From assembly GCA_029168955.1 (NCBI GenBank), contig JAPDOI010000289.1, positions 31,001 through 95,000 of the forward strand: DNA of 64,000 nucleotides, in the 5' to 3' direction. Made by a program: the position numbers and the translations under genes. Position 1 is the stretch's first letter. Each line of letters begins with the position of its first letter. The stretch is from Aplectana chamaeleonis. Taxonomy: Eukaryota > Nematoda > Chromadorea > Rhabditida > Cosmocercidae. Shown in pieces: positions 50,637-58,964 of this stretch. A model generated the notes under the pieces. The model made no database searches, was not told the origin of the DNA, and saw only the letters and a list, made by a program, of their open reading frames with translations.

Positions 50637-50853
50637 GTGCGTACCCGTCAGGTCCATCCAACTTCGTTTCTTTTTTATGGGTATCCGATTTAGGGACCCC
50701 CTTTGCCCTCTCTGCAATGTCCAATATGCATGTCCCTAAGGTTAACCGAGACACGTGCCCAGCCCTGCCAGCACCATGCGACGAAAGTCTGAGGCTGCCG
50801 GAACGCTTCGGCCACTCTGCATAGATAGGCTGCTGGCATGGTGTTACATGGGC
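50637..50853 (-). pseudogene. Tc1-like transposase remnant, N-terminal side of the split gene
   Basis: On the minus strand the frame running into the hAT-like border reads KKETKLDGPDGYA. This corresponds to the Tc1-family FSDEKKFNLDGPDG segment holding the first catalytic Asp region. The next expected residues (ARYWRDLRKE) are found across the hAT-like insertion at 48314, so the two halves are one interrupted gene. Upstream the match is weak and out of frame (RDMHIGH-like near 50735), and it is cut off by the TTAA element at 50854. The gene was dead or dying before or after the insertion; the order is not resolved. Confidence 0.7.
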
Positions 50854-50857
50854 TTAA

Positions 50858-51405
50858 AGGCAGTGGTCACGATGAAAAACGTTATCGAAAAAACTACAAA
50901 AATCAGCTCAGGTCAAAAACAGCTGAAAAACTATGAAGGTAGCGCGGTGAAAAACGGTCTAGAATTAGAGATTCTAGGGCCCAAAGAAGCTAGTTCGTGC
51001 ACACGTGCACAGCGATGACGAAACAGATCGCAGTCTCATGCCGAGCAGTCAAAAATCATCGACATTCAGAGGGAGAAATAAATGCAAATTTGACGAATAA
51101 AAACAGTTGAATAATGAAAGCATCACTTCAGTCAATGTTTTTGACTAGATGTGTACATATATTCGAAGGTTCATTGATTGACATTCAATTTCAAGCTAGC
51201 TGATGTTCTTGATATAAGAGGTCATCGATGCCGATGATGTGGAGTGGGCTCGTCCACCATCAAAAGACAAGAAAGTTCAGGTTTCAAATTTGGTCCAGAA
51301 CAGTGGTTTTTTCGCGATTTTTTCTTATAGGTCCTACTACTCGAGACCCAGGAAAGGATTTGGAGAGAAAAAGACGACAAGCATATTTGATCGCGACCAC
51401 TGCCT
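50858..51405. mobile_element. TTAA-flanked element 2, copy B (548 bp), inverted relative to copy A
   Basis: Flanked by TTAA at 50854-50857 and 51406-51409. Read on the minus strand it matches copy A (46698-47246) over its whole length with scattered substitutions, including ATATTTGATCGCGACCACTG at the end and the GTGCACACGTGCAC-like core near 51000. Its right TTAA is also the left TTAA of a further AGGCAG-ended sequence. Confidence 0.92.
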
Positions 51406-51409
51406 TTAA

Positions 51410-51538
51410 AGGCAGCATACACGCTCGTAAACGTGGTTGGGATAACAATGTGGGTCGAGCCGTATGGCTTACAACATAATGCCTACGCATTTTGAAGTGT
51501 CAAAAACGACCCACAATGCCGCTACATGAGTTAGAATT
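51410..51538. mobile_element. Left end of a further TTAA element (element 4), right end not found
   Basis: TTAA (51406-51409) is followed by AGGCAGCATACACGCTCG. This is the same terminus as the element at 57680-58309, which starts identically for 18 bases. No matching right end was found before 51954; CTTCACGCTGCAT near 51836 is too weak to call. It probably lost its right end. Confidence 0.6.
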
Positions 51539-51743
51539 TGGCCCCGCCCTGTACTTTCACGCCCCCCTGTATATGCCCTTTTCCTCCAACGCAGGGTTGC
51601 TGGGCCATCTTCGCTGTCAGTGACGTGTGTGGTTCACTTGTTAATCAATCCACCAACAGTACCGACGGTGAATATGACCCAACAACCTTGCGTTGCAGGA
51701 AAAGGGCAAATACAGGGGGCGTGAAAATACAGGGCGGGGCCAA
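51539..51743. mobile_element. Small foldback element with 70-bp arms
   Basis: The left arm (51539-51608) starts TGGCCCCGCCCTGTACTTTC and the right arm (51674-51743) ends with its near complement GAAAATACAGGGCGGGGCCA. The loop is about 65 bp. The motif GTGAAAATACAGGG also occurs in altered form inside the element at 57680-58309, hinting at a shared origin. Confidence 0.8.
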
Positions 51744-51953
51744 CGTAGATTTTTCTATAAAGACGCGTATGTAATATTTCCTACCATAGGCCCCTGAAAC
51801 CGATTTTTTCAACCACATGAAACCGTGAAGCACTCTTCACGCTGCATTAGGATGTGGCTAATGTTCATTATTAAGAGTATTAGAGGACGCCCACCTTTTT
51901 TATGTTTTCAATTTATAAAAGACTCGTGAGGGATCTGAGCTAGAAGTCTGTAT

Positions 51954-52417
51954 TATAGCTGTACAATTTCGAAAAAAAATTTCGAACGAACGAAAATCGA
52001 AAAAATTTCGTTCGAAACGTTTTCGAACGAACGAATTTCGAAAAACTTCCGAAATTTCGGAGTTCGAACAAACGAATTTCGAAACTAATCGAAAATTCAA
52101 TTTTTTTTTTCAAAATCTCGTATTTTTCTCGAAAGTCGTCAAAAATTTCGAACTTTTCCGAAATTCGTAGGAAATTTCGAACTTTTTTTCGAAATTTGTT
52201 CGAAAGTATTCCGAACAAACGATTTTCTAAGAAATTTCGAAAAAATCGGATTTCGAACGAACGAAATTTGAAAAAATTTCGTTCGGCGAAATTTCGAATT
52301 AACGAGATCCGGAAAAAAAATCGTTCGACGAATTTTCGAACGGACGAAAACGAACGAAAAAAAATTTTGAAAAATCTTTCGAGAATTTTTTTAAAATTCG
52401 GTTCATGTACAACTATA
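51954..52417. mobile_element. Element with TATAGYTGTACA termini and a TTCGAACGAA-rich body
   Basis: The termini TATAGCTGTACA (51954) and TGTACAACTATA (ending 52417) are inverted repeats. The body is a low-complexity mix of TTTCGAAC, GAACGAAC and AAATTTCG words with many self-complementary stretches. It touches or slightly overlaps the next element, whose inverted terminus begins at about 52414. No coding potential is accepted, although patchy open frames exist on both strands. Confidence 0.65.
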
Positions 52418-53306
52418 CTCAGACAATAGGTGCGGGCGGATCGCTGCCCATCGTGGCCTCGCCGGGCGGATCGCTGCCTCTCGTTGTCTCCGCGGGCGGA
52501 TCGCTGCGTTTCGGCGGGCGGATAGCGGCACCTGGGAAAGTTGATCACGCTAGCGGGCGGATCGCCGGCAAGCTTTAAAGCGGCAATCCACCCGCAACCT
52601 GCCAGCGATCCGCCCGCAAGGACTTTGATAGCCAGCGATCCGCCCGCTGAGCTATGAGATGCCGCGATTCGCCCGGAACCTGCCAGCGGTCCGCCCGCAA
52701 GGGCTTTGATAGCCAGCGATCCGCCCGCTGAGCTATGAGATGCAGCGATTCGCCCGCAACCCGCCAGCGATCCGCCCGCCACTGCTTTGGTAGCCAGCGA
52801 TCCGCCCGCTCAAATTTTACACGGTCAAACTCATAAATCATTGACGAGTTCTTTTCTGCTATCAGTATCAAGCGCAGAGTAAGCATACCGAAGGGTATAA
52901 AAGGCGCTCCATCGCATTGAGTGCTCACCATCGCATTGAGTGCTTACTCGGCATTTCAAGGCCGATCCTGGAAGGCGACTTCAAGTCACCTTTGAAAGAT
53001 CACTTAGAGGCCGGAGATAAAATTTTGGCAGCTGAGGGGATGGTCCCACGGCTAGGGGTGGGGTGGTCCCGCACACGGAGACCGTGGTGGGAACCATCGG
53101 AATAACCCACATAAGGCATCGAGGGTGGATCGCTGGCTAATGGCGGGCGGATCGCTGGCTAGTGACGGGCCTATCGCTGGCTACTGGCGGGCGGATTGCT
53201 GGCTACTGGAGGGCGGATTGCTGGCTACAGGCGGGCGGATGGCTGGGTGGGATGTCGATCCGCCCGCCAAAAGCCAGCGATCCGCCCGCACCTACTGTCT
53301 GAGTAG
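52414..53306. mobile_element. GC-rich composite foldback element with repeated GGGCGGATCGCTG motif
   Basis: The ends are inverted: ACTCAGACAATAGGTGCGGG at the left and its near complement CCTACTGTCTGAGTAG at the right (53291-53306). The motif GCGGGCGGATCGCTGG, or its complement, occurs about 20 times: plus orientation at 52430-52570 and 53120-53250, complement at 52585-52815 and 53255-53290. An 85-bp segment near 52600-52680 is repeated directly at about 52690-52765. A centre of about 300 bp (52820-53120) has a TATA-like GGTATAAAAGG at 52893 and the duplicated phrase CATCGCATTGAGTGCT. Open frames across it are repetitive and not accepted as genes. Confidence 0.75.
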
Positions 53307-53776
53307 TCTATCCCAACCAGAAGCAAGCAACTCAAAGAATGACTCAACACTGTTGTCTGCACCACATCACCGTCTTTCGAGGCTGACGGAATTTATAACA
53401 TTGTGGCGAGAATAAAGTATAGCTTATTCGATCTTGTTTTCAATGAGGATCGGCAAAAAAAGAGTTCTAAACTTTCGTGGCGTCTTGAATTTTGTCGTAA
53501 TAAATCACATTATCAGGTTTGGCATAAGGTCTTGACGCGGTGCAATCTCTTCTAAAATGGTAAATAGAAGACACAGCCCGTCAAATATGGCCAAGTCTAC
53601 GCGTTGTGGTGTTTTTCCACTATCTGAAAACGATTATATAAATTGCAGACCAAGAAAATCTGAGAGTCTCCGATAGCCCTTGAATTTAGAGTGGGCATAA
53701 AGTTTTAACGCACACTGTATTTCATCACGCTAGAAGACGAAGCAGAAATCTTCCATGCTACAATAAAAGAGAAGTT
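53307..53776. other. Intergenic DNA with Tc1-like terminal sequence in direct orientation
   Basis: The sequence GGGCATAAAGTTTTAACGC leading to ACACTGTA (53693-53720) is, on the minus strand, a CAGTGTG-type Tc1 terminus next to a TA. A related sequence, TTGGCATAAGGTCTTGACGC, lies at 53520-53540 in the same orientation, about 170 bp away. They are probably remnants of two element ends. No gene is seen. Confidence 0.45.
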
Positions 53777-53782
53777 TTTATT
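53777..53782 (-). promoter_or_regulatory. Poly(A) signal AATAAA for the channel gene
   Basis: On the minus strand AATAAA lies about 210 bases after the stop codon of the Cys-loop channel exon, a plausible 3' UTR length for a nematode gene. No competing AATAAA is seen between the stop and this site. Confidence 0.6.
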
Positions 53783-53990
53783 TGAAACATTACATGTTGA
53801 GCACAAAGAACGCTATGAGTAGCGTGAAGAAAAAACAGGACGACGAGGCACATACACGTCACAAAACGTACCAGTAACCCACTGGCATTATGTGGACACT
53901 GCTTGAAAAACCAAATTGAATGCTATTTAGTTAAGTGCTTCCTTTTGTCCAATGTTTCCACCATATGCAATGGGAAAAACACGTTAATGG

Positions 53991-54303
53991 CTAATCACTC
54001 AAATTGAGGTAGTAAGCCCAGTAGACGATGTTGAACAGGGTGAAAAGCCCTGGAAATGCCACCATACTGATGCGATCAATGCGGTCTGTTGACCATCCAC
54101 GTCTTGCTGACTGCAGGAATGTCTTCTCATCACAGCCGTCCAACAGTAGCATCTTTTCAGGATTTCTCCAATAAAAGCTTTCCAGGAATTCGCTCAAAGA
54201 AAAAAAAAGAGAACCGCTATCAACACTCACTGCGTTATGTCTGCAGATGTCCTTGAAATGGTTCCAGGCGCAGCCAGCAACAGCTTTTTCCTCATACGTG
54301 GAT
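53991..54303 (-). CDS. Cys-loop ligand-gated ion channel, last two exons (partial gene)
   Basis: The last exon encodes FYWRNPEKMLLLDGCDEKTF, then STDRIDRISMVAFPG and LFTLFNIVYWAYYLNLSD before TAG. The charged RID start, FPG and FxLFNxVYW pattern is the fourth transmembrane helix and short extracellular tail of Cys-loop channels, closest in style to the anion-selective GABA/glutamate-gated group. A preceding exon (54231-54303) follows a good acceptor, TTGTTTCAG, and reads PRMRKKLLLAAPGTISRTSA in the M3-M4 loop, ending at a GTGAGTGT donor. The last exon may begin at 54192 (38-bp intron) or 54177 (53-bp intron); both keep phase. The ligand-binding domain and M1-M3 are not identified, so they lie further upstream on the minus strand. 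The exact receptor type is unknown. Confidence 0.75.
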
Positions 54304-54992
54304 CTGAAACAACATCGGCAATATAACATTCAGTCGATCCCCAGAATGCGTGCACTCTGCGGTCGCGCGCTACTTTCCGACCAGCAGTGATCGTCTATCA
54401 CAGGGCGCTCCAGATTTTCTCAATTTACACGTCGCGATGCGCCTGTGAGTCTAGCGCTAAAAGCGCCTACATGTACATAACTCCGCTCACAAGGGAGGGT
54501 TGCACACATGAGATGGAGTTTCGAGATGCCACTTTAACATGTTCTAGGGGGAGGACAGTGCTCCAATATTCCATACTCAGATTCGGCTAAATGCCTCACA
54601 GATTCACAGGAGATTTCCAACAATGGGCATTTTCATACTTTGCCAATAGAAAAGGAGTACACGGATCAGGCATGTGCGAAAAACTTTGAAACCAAAAAAC
54701 CGAAAACCGAAAAATTTTCGGTTTTGAATTCGAAAAATTCCGAAAAAAAAAACCAAAATTTTTTTTGTCTTCTGAAACGTGTTATTTTTGTGATTACATA
54801 TTTTGACTGAAAAAAACAAGGCAACGTAATCGAAGTGCTTCGAATAATGACAAAACTATGCTTCCTTAGTGAAACCACTCCTAGTGAAACAAAAGCATAA
54901 TCAATCAACGTATGTATTATTAGTGTGAGGAATTTTACCCTTGTTGCAGTGTCGAACCCTGACAAAATTGTAGCGCTGAACACCTTCTTTGA
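54304..54992. other. Intron or intergenic DNA with a CCGAAAA-rich low-complexity patch
   Basis: It lies upstream of the channel exons and may be intronic. At 54667-54765 there is a patch of CCGAAAA/TTTTCGG words that begins CAGGCATGTGCGAA, resembling the subterminal sequence of the hAT-like element at 48315. No coding exon is recognised. Confidence 0.5.
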
Positions 54993-55394
54993 AGGCAGCG
55001 TCCACGATGATCATCATCGATGACTTTCCGCAGTGAAATTATAGGAGAGAAGGACCGGCCCTAGGCTCCCAGTTTCGAAAGAACGGTAGAAAACGAGCCA
55101 AAAGTGACAAAATAACGGCGCCTTGATATGAACAAATGAACACTCAGATTACAGGAATGATCAAGTCAAGGAAGTGCTGATAAGAGAGCTAATCGCTTGA
55201 TTGCATTGATAGGCATCATCCTTCATAGCGGTCAATTCCTCCACGGTCAAAAATCAACGTAAACAAGGGAGGACCTATCTTGGCTCAAAAAAGCGACTTT
55301 CGCGCCCTTTTCAAGCGTGCTTCGCTATATAGGGCACCAGACCTTCTGTAAACCGTGGAGATCTTGGAAGTGAAAATTATCGTGAACACTGCCC
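54993..55394. mobile_element. TTAA-type non-autonomous element 3 (402 bp)
   Basis: The right flank is TTAA (55395-55398); the left flank is TTGA (54989-54992), a one-base decay of TTAA. Termini are AGGCAGCGTCCACGAT at the left and GGGCAGTGTTCACGAT read inward from the right. The interior is unlike elements 1, 2 and 5, so it is a separate family sharing the same ends. Confidence 0.75.
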
Positions 55395-56372
55395 TTAATT
55401 CTTATTCTTTTCGGTTCAACCTGCGGTAGTTCTCTGAGCAATCATCTCCACGTTTTTTTCGCGTTTTGGATCAAAACTGTGGGCTCGAATGTCGTCCCTA
55501 ACTTCATAAAGAAACCGAACTCGTAGGAGTTGAAAATCGTGGGCAAGTCACAGATCTAAACGGAGCAAAAGTTTAACAGAGAAAAACACCAATAATTCTT
55601 GTTGCTTAGCATGAAATTCTTGCGCTGTCATATTGAATTTCAGTGTGAGCGATCGCGTCGTGGTCAGCACTGGCCATTAGCTCAGTCTCTCGGCCCTATT
55701 GAACGGCAATGGCCGCGACGCAACCACACGCATTGAGTCGTGGTGTCTACACAGGGTTTAGATTTTTCTGTTCCCCCAAGAAAGTTTTTATTCGCAGTTT
55801 TTTTTTGGTATGGATCGATAGAGGGAGCAGAAAAATTTAGGTTTGCTTCCGCAAGAAACTATGGGCCTCCAATGAGCAATTCTCGACGTCTTTTTCATGA
55901 AGATCTTGAACGAATACGAATTTTCCTGACCTTAAAGCAGTGTTCTCAATAGACTTCACTGTTGATACCTCAACCGTTTACGGAATGTCTGGTGCCCTAT
56001 ACAGCAAGCCATGCTCGAAGAGAACGCGGAAACCGTGTGTTTGCGCTAAAAGAAGGACGCCTTTGCCTACTCAGCAGAAAATTTTCTGGCGGTTTACCGC
56101 TGATTTACGGGAGAATCGCCGCTACCTAGTGGTAAATGCTGCTTTTCACCATAGATTTACGTCTGGATACCGACTCAGGCCGAAAAAAATCTAGTAGATT
56201 TTCAAAAAATTTTCCTACTTAACCAACAAAATCTACCAGAAAACGGATACAGATTAACCGAAATTTACACGTAAAATTTCCGGAATTCTTCGGAATTCTA
56301 CTAGAATTTGTCATAAATCTGCAGTATTTCGGCTTGCGGAATCCTGCCGGTTTTTGCCGAAATTCGTTGGTA
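55395..56372. other. Intergenic or intronic DNA, one possible decayed TTAA-element end
   Basis: No supported gene. TTAAAGCAGTGTTCTCAAT at 55932 resembles a left TTAA-element end that has lost one base, but no partner end was found. From about 56080 to 56340 there are dispersed words such as AAATCTACCAG and GAATTCTACTAG with no clear unit. Confidence 0.45.
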
Positions 56373-56717
56373 ATCTGGCGAAACGTACTTTTCTCGACCA
56401 GTACGACTCGTAACCGGCTGTCCGATTACGAGCGCAAGTTAAACGCACGCGCTAGTGCCTTTTTTGGTCAACTTGTCGTCTTTGTCACGTTTTTGAGTAA
56501 TTTTACTAAAGCTAAGATACTTGTATTCATATTTGGATTAATACTTTTCTTTAGAAGACGAATACAAATAGCCTACGTATAGAAGAATTACTCAAAAACG
56601 AGACAAAGACAGCAAGTTGACAAAAAATGGCAGTTGTGCGTGCGTTTATCTCGGGCCCGTGATTGGATAGCCGGTTACGAGCAGTACAGGTCGAAATAGT
56701 ACGTTTCACCGGACTAT
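56373..56717. mobile_element. Foldback MITE-like element, TA-flanked, about 345 bp
   Basis: The left arm (56373-56540) and right arm (56560-56717) are inverted. Matching pieces include GCGAAACGTACTTTT against GTACGTTTCACC, CGTAACCGGCT against AGCCGGTTACG, and TTTTTGAGTAATT against AATTACTCAAAAA. The bases just outside each arm are TA, the duplication used by Tc1/mariner-type elements. Paired arms differ at roughly one base in eight, so the element is not recent. Confidence 0.8.
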
Positions 56718-56790
56718 CAAAGAATTTGGCAATGAGCTGGCGATTTTCGCAAGCACAGTAGCTCGAGGCCGTAACTGCTCCAACCGTTAC

Positions 56791-56956
56791 CGAAACTGCT
56801 GATCTTCATCGTAGCATCGAATGATCCTTTCACTACTTGTACCGCTGTCTTCTGCGGTAGCCTGTCTACATCGTTACCCCTACTTCTGCCCTTTGTGCCT
56901 AGCTGCTTTTCTGTATGCGGATTTCTTCGTCTTCCATTAGCTGGTGCTTTGCAGAA
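56791..56956 (-). CDS. Possible upstream exon, uncertain
   Basis: An open minus-strand frame starting near 56956 reads KAPANGRRRNPHTEKQLGTK and, further on, VQVVKGSFDATMKISSF up to a possible donor G/GTAACG at 56790. If spliced there, its phase matches the channel exon beginning at 54303. The composition (basic, Ser/Gly-rich) would suit a channel M3-M4 loop. There is no recognised domain, the acceptor is poor and the donor is only fair, so this may be chance. Confidence 0.15.
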
Positions 56957-57679
56957 CATGGAAGCTCTTCATGCTTTTGCGTGAATATATGTGTCCTCTG
57001 TTTTGGAAGCTAATTTAGTTTGTATCTTTGCATGCTTGTGCAGGGCTAGGGTAGAGACAGCGAGAAAGCGTGGGGAGAGAAGACGCAGCATATGCGCGCA
57101 CACGCACGCCACCAAGGGCAGTAAATTTTACTACGAACTATGTAGAGGGTACACATTGAGTCAAAGAGTTGGACATCGTTCAGGAGTTTGATCCAGCTTC
57201 CCCAAAGCTGCCTGGTTCCGATTTACACATGAACTGTAGTAAATTTCTTTTTCGGAATTGTAATTGCTTGAGTCATCCTATATGCATTGTAGGGTTTTTA
57301 AATACAGCTTGAACACATGTTTTTGCACATAAAAATAATTTTGTTTCCACCCCGAACACAAAGGAAGTTGAAAAACAGTGGATTTCGTTTTTCACCTCAA
57401 ACATTTAGACTCGTAGTAAAGCCTAGAAATTCTAGGCAGTTGCTCCTCTTGAAAGTCATGGGTTCCGTCCTAATTCTGATTGAGGAAATCTCAAGAAAAT
57501 TAAACAGTTGAAGTGAAATCTCTGAGTTCGAAAATGAAATCTTAAGAATAAAATAAAGATGAGGTATTTCAAAAAAAGGCCGATTTACTTGAACCGAAAA
57601 ACAAAAAAATGAAAGAGCGATTATTATTCGGGAGGCTCATCCTAAAATTTGAAGCTTTTCGGCGCAGTCTCACATTTAA
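56957..57679. other. Intergenic or intronic DNA, nothing recognised
   Basis: AT-rich with no coding-like frame. The word GGCTCATCC at 57634-57642 mirrors GGATGAGCC just after the right end of the element at 57680-58309, with about 34 extra bases on the left side. Confidence 0.45.
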
Positions 57680-58309
57680 AGGCAGCATACACGCTCGCAA
57701 ACATGGTCGAGATATCAGCATAAATAGGCCCGCACGGCCCCTACCATGTCGTCAACGACGTTTGAAGCGCTGAAAATCATCCAGAATGACATAATTTGAG
57801 CAATCATGTCTCGCACGCCCGTATTTTCACACCCCTTCGAGTACCATAATGAAAAGTTAAACTTGAGAAAACGTGTGATAATTGAGAGTGATAGCACCAT
57901 AAAAAGGGAGTGCACGAGAGAAACAGCTCGATTTACCTGGATTACATGTTTGTACGCCGATGAAATCCTCCATTTTCAAAAGCCAGCCGGAGTAGAGCGG
58001 CATTCTCAAACGTGGACGAGAGTTAATCGGTATGTAGGCATGTTTCACTCAAGTCAATCGAGCTGTTTCTCTCGTGCACTCCCATTTGATAGTGCTATCA
58101 CTCTCAATTATCACACGTTTTCTCAAGTTTAACTTTTCATTCTGTTACTCTAAGGGGTGTGAAAATACGGGCGTGCGTGACAGGGATGGTCAAATACTGT
58201 CATCCTGGATGGTTTTCAGCGCTTCAAACGTCGTTCACGACATGGTAAGGGCCGTGCAGGCCTATTTATGCTGATAGCTCGACCATGTTTGCAAGCGTGT
58301 ATGCTGCCT
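57680..58309. mobile_element. TTAA-flanked long-inverted-repeat element 5 (630 bp)
   Basis: Flanked by TTAA at 57676-57679 and 58310-58313. The arms are about 255 bp each (57680-57935 and 58053-58309), starting AGGCAGCATACACGCTCGCA with the near complement at the right end. Arms match at most positions, including ATTATCACACGTTTTCTCAA. The central loop is about 115 bp. No transposase is present. A sister terminus occurs at 51410. Confidence 0.93.
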
Positions 58310-58964
58310 TTAAGGATGAGCCTTCCAACTGCTCTCTTACTACTTCTGTTTCGGATTAGGGTGAGCCAAAAGAAAAGTATTTGGAAAGCCTATTCCTATC
58401 TTTTTCAAGTTTTCAAAAATTTTTGATAACGAAGGATTCATTATAAGTCCCATTCTCTATCATACAGCGACTCAGTTTTTAGGTGTGCAAAATCAAACTC
58501 AGGACGAGCTTTTCGGGGAACTCGTCCCAGAAATGTCATGACGACTTAAAAAAAACTACAACCGGAGAAGAAGAATACCACCGTATTGACCCCATCACCT
58601 TCGTTTCGTGAGGTTTTCGAGCGGCTGCTACTTCCCATCCATTTTTTCAATAACTTGGACGTCCGCTTTCTCGCACTGTGATGTACTGCGCATGGTGTCT
58701 TCGTCAGATGTAGTCTAGAATTGGCGAGGGCGGTTACTGCGAAAGGCGTTCGTGACACCACCAGCCAGCGCAGCGGGGCTTCGATAGCGCGCAGTGATCT
58801 GACTTCGCAGCCCCGTCCGTTGACTGGACTATATTCTACGAGAGGACTATATCTACAGGACAACTGTGATTTTTTTACTCGTGCGGTTGTGGATTTCTTT
58901 TTTGTTCCAAACTCTTCTACCGTCCTTGTTTTTCTAATATTCTCACATACATATATCATATCCT
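58310..58964. other. Intergenic DNA up to the CR1-like element
   Basis: No supported gene. An open frame runs through 58721-58960 into the reverse transcriptase, but its first 85 codons have no retrotransposon or other known motif and appear to be read-through of flanking DNA. Confidence 0.5.

Noticed and set aside
51830..51860. CTTCACGCTGCAT near 51836 as the right end of TTAA element 4
   Set aside because: Only a few bases match the expected end and no TTAA follows.
51940..52931. Open frames of 280 and 118 codons on the minus strand in the GC-rich and TTCGAA-rich elements
   Set aside because: The translations are repeats of GGSLAG/ADRW-type words generated by the GGGCGGATCGCTG motif and low-complexity DNA. 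Two frames are open over the same bases.
52885..53100. Core of the GC-rich element (after GGTATAAAAGG) as a small RNA or snRNA gene
   Set aside because: It has a TATA-like box, but I could not match any known small RNA, Sm site with stems, or terminator. It is kept only as an observation.
55670..55720. tRNA-like TTAGCTCAGT at about 55678
   Set aside because: No matching acceptor stem, anticodon arm or T-arm (GGTTCGAATCC-type) follows at the right distance.
58546..58959. 137-codon minus-strand open frame before the CR1-like fragment
   Set aside because: No known domain. A plus-strand frame is open over much of the same DNA and the composition resembles a dispersed repeat, so it is not called a gene.
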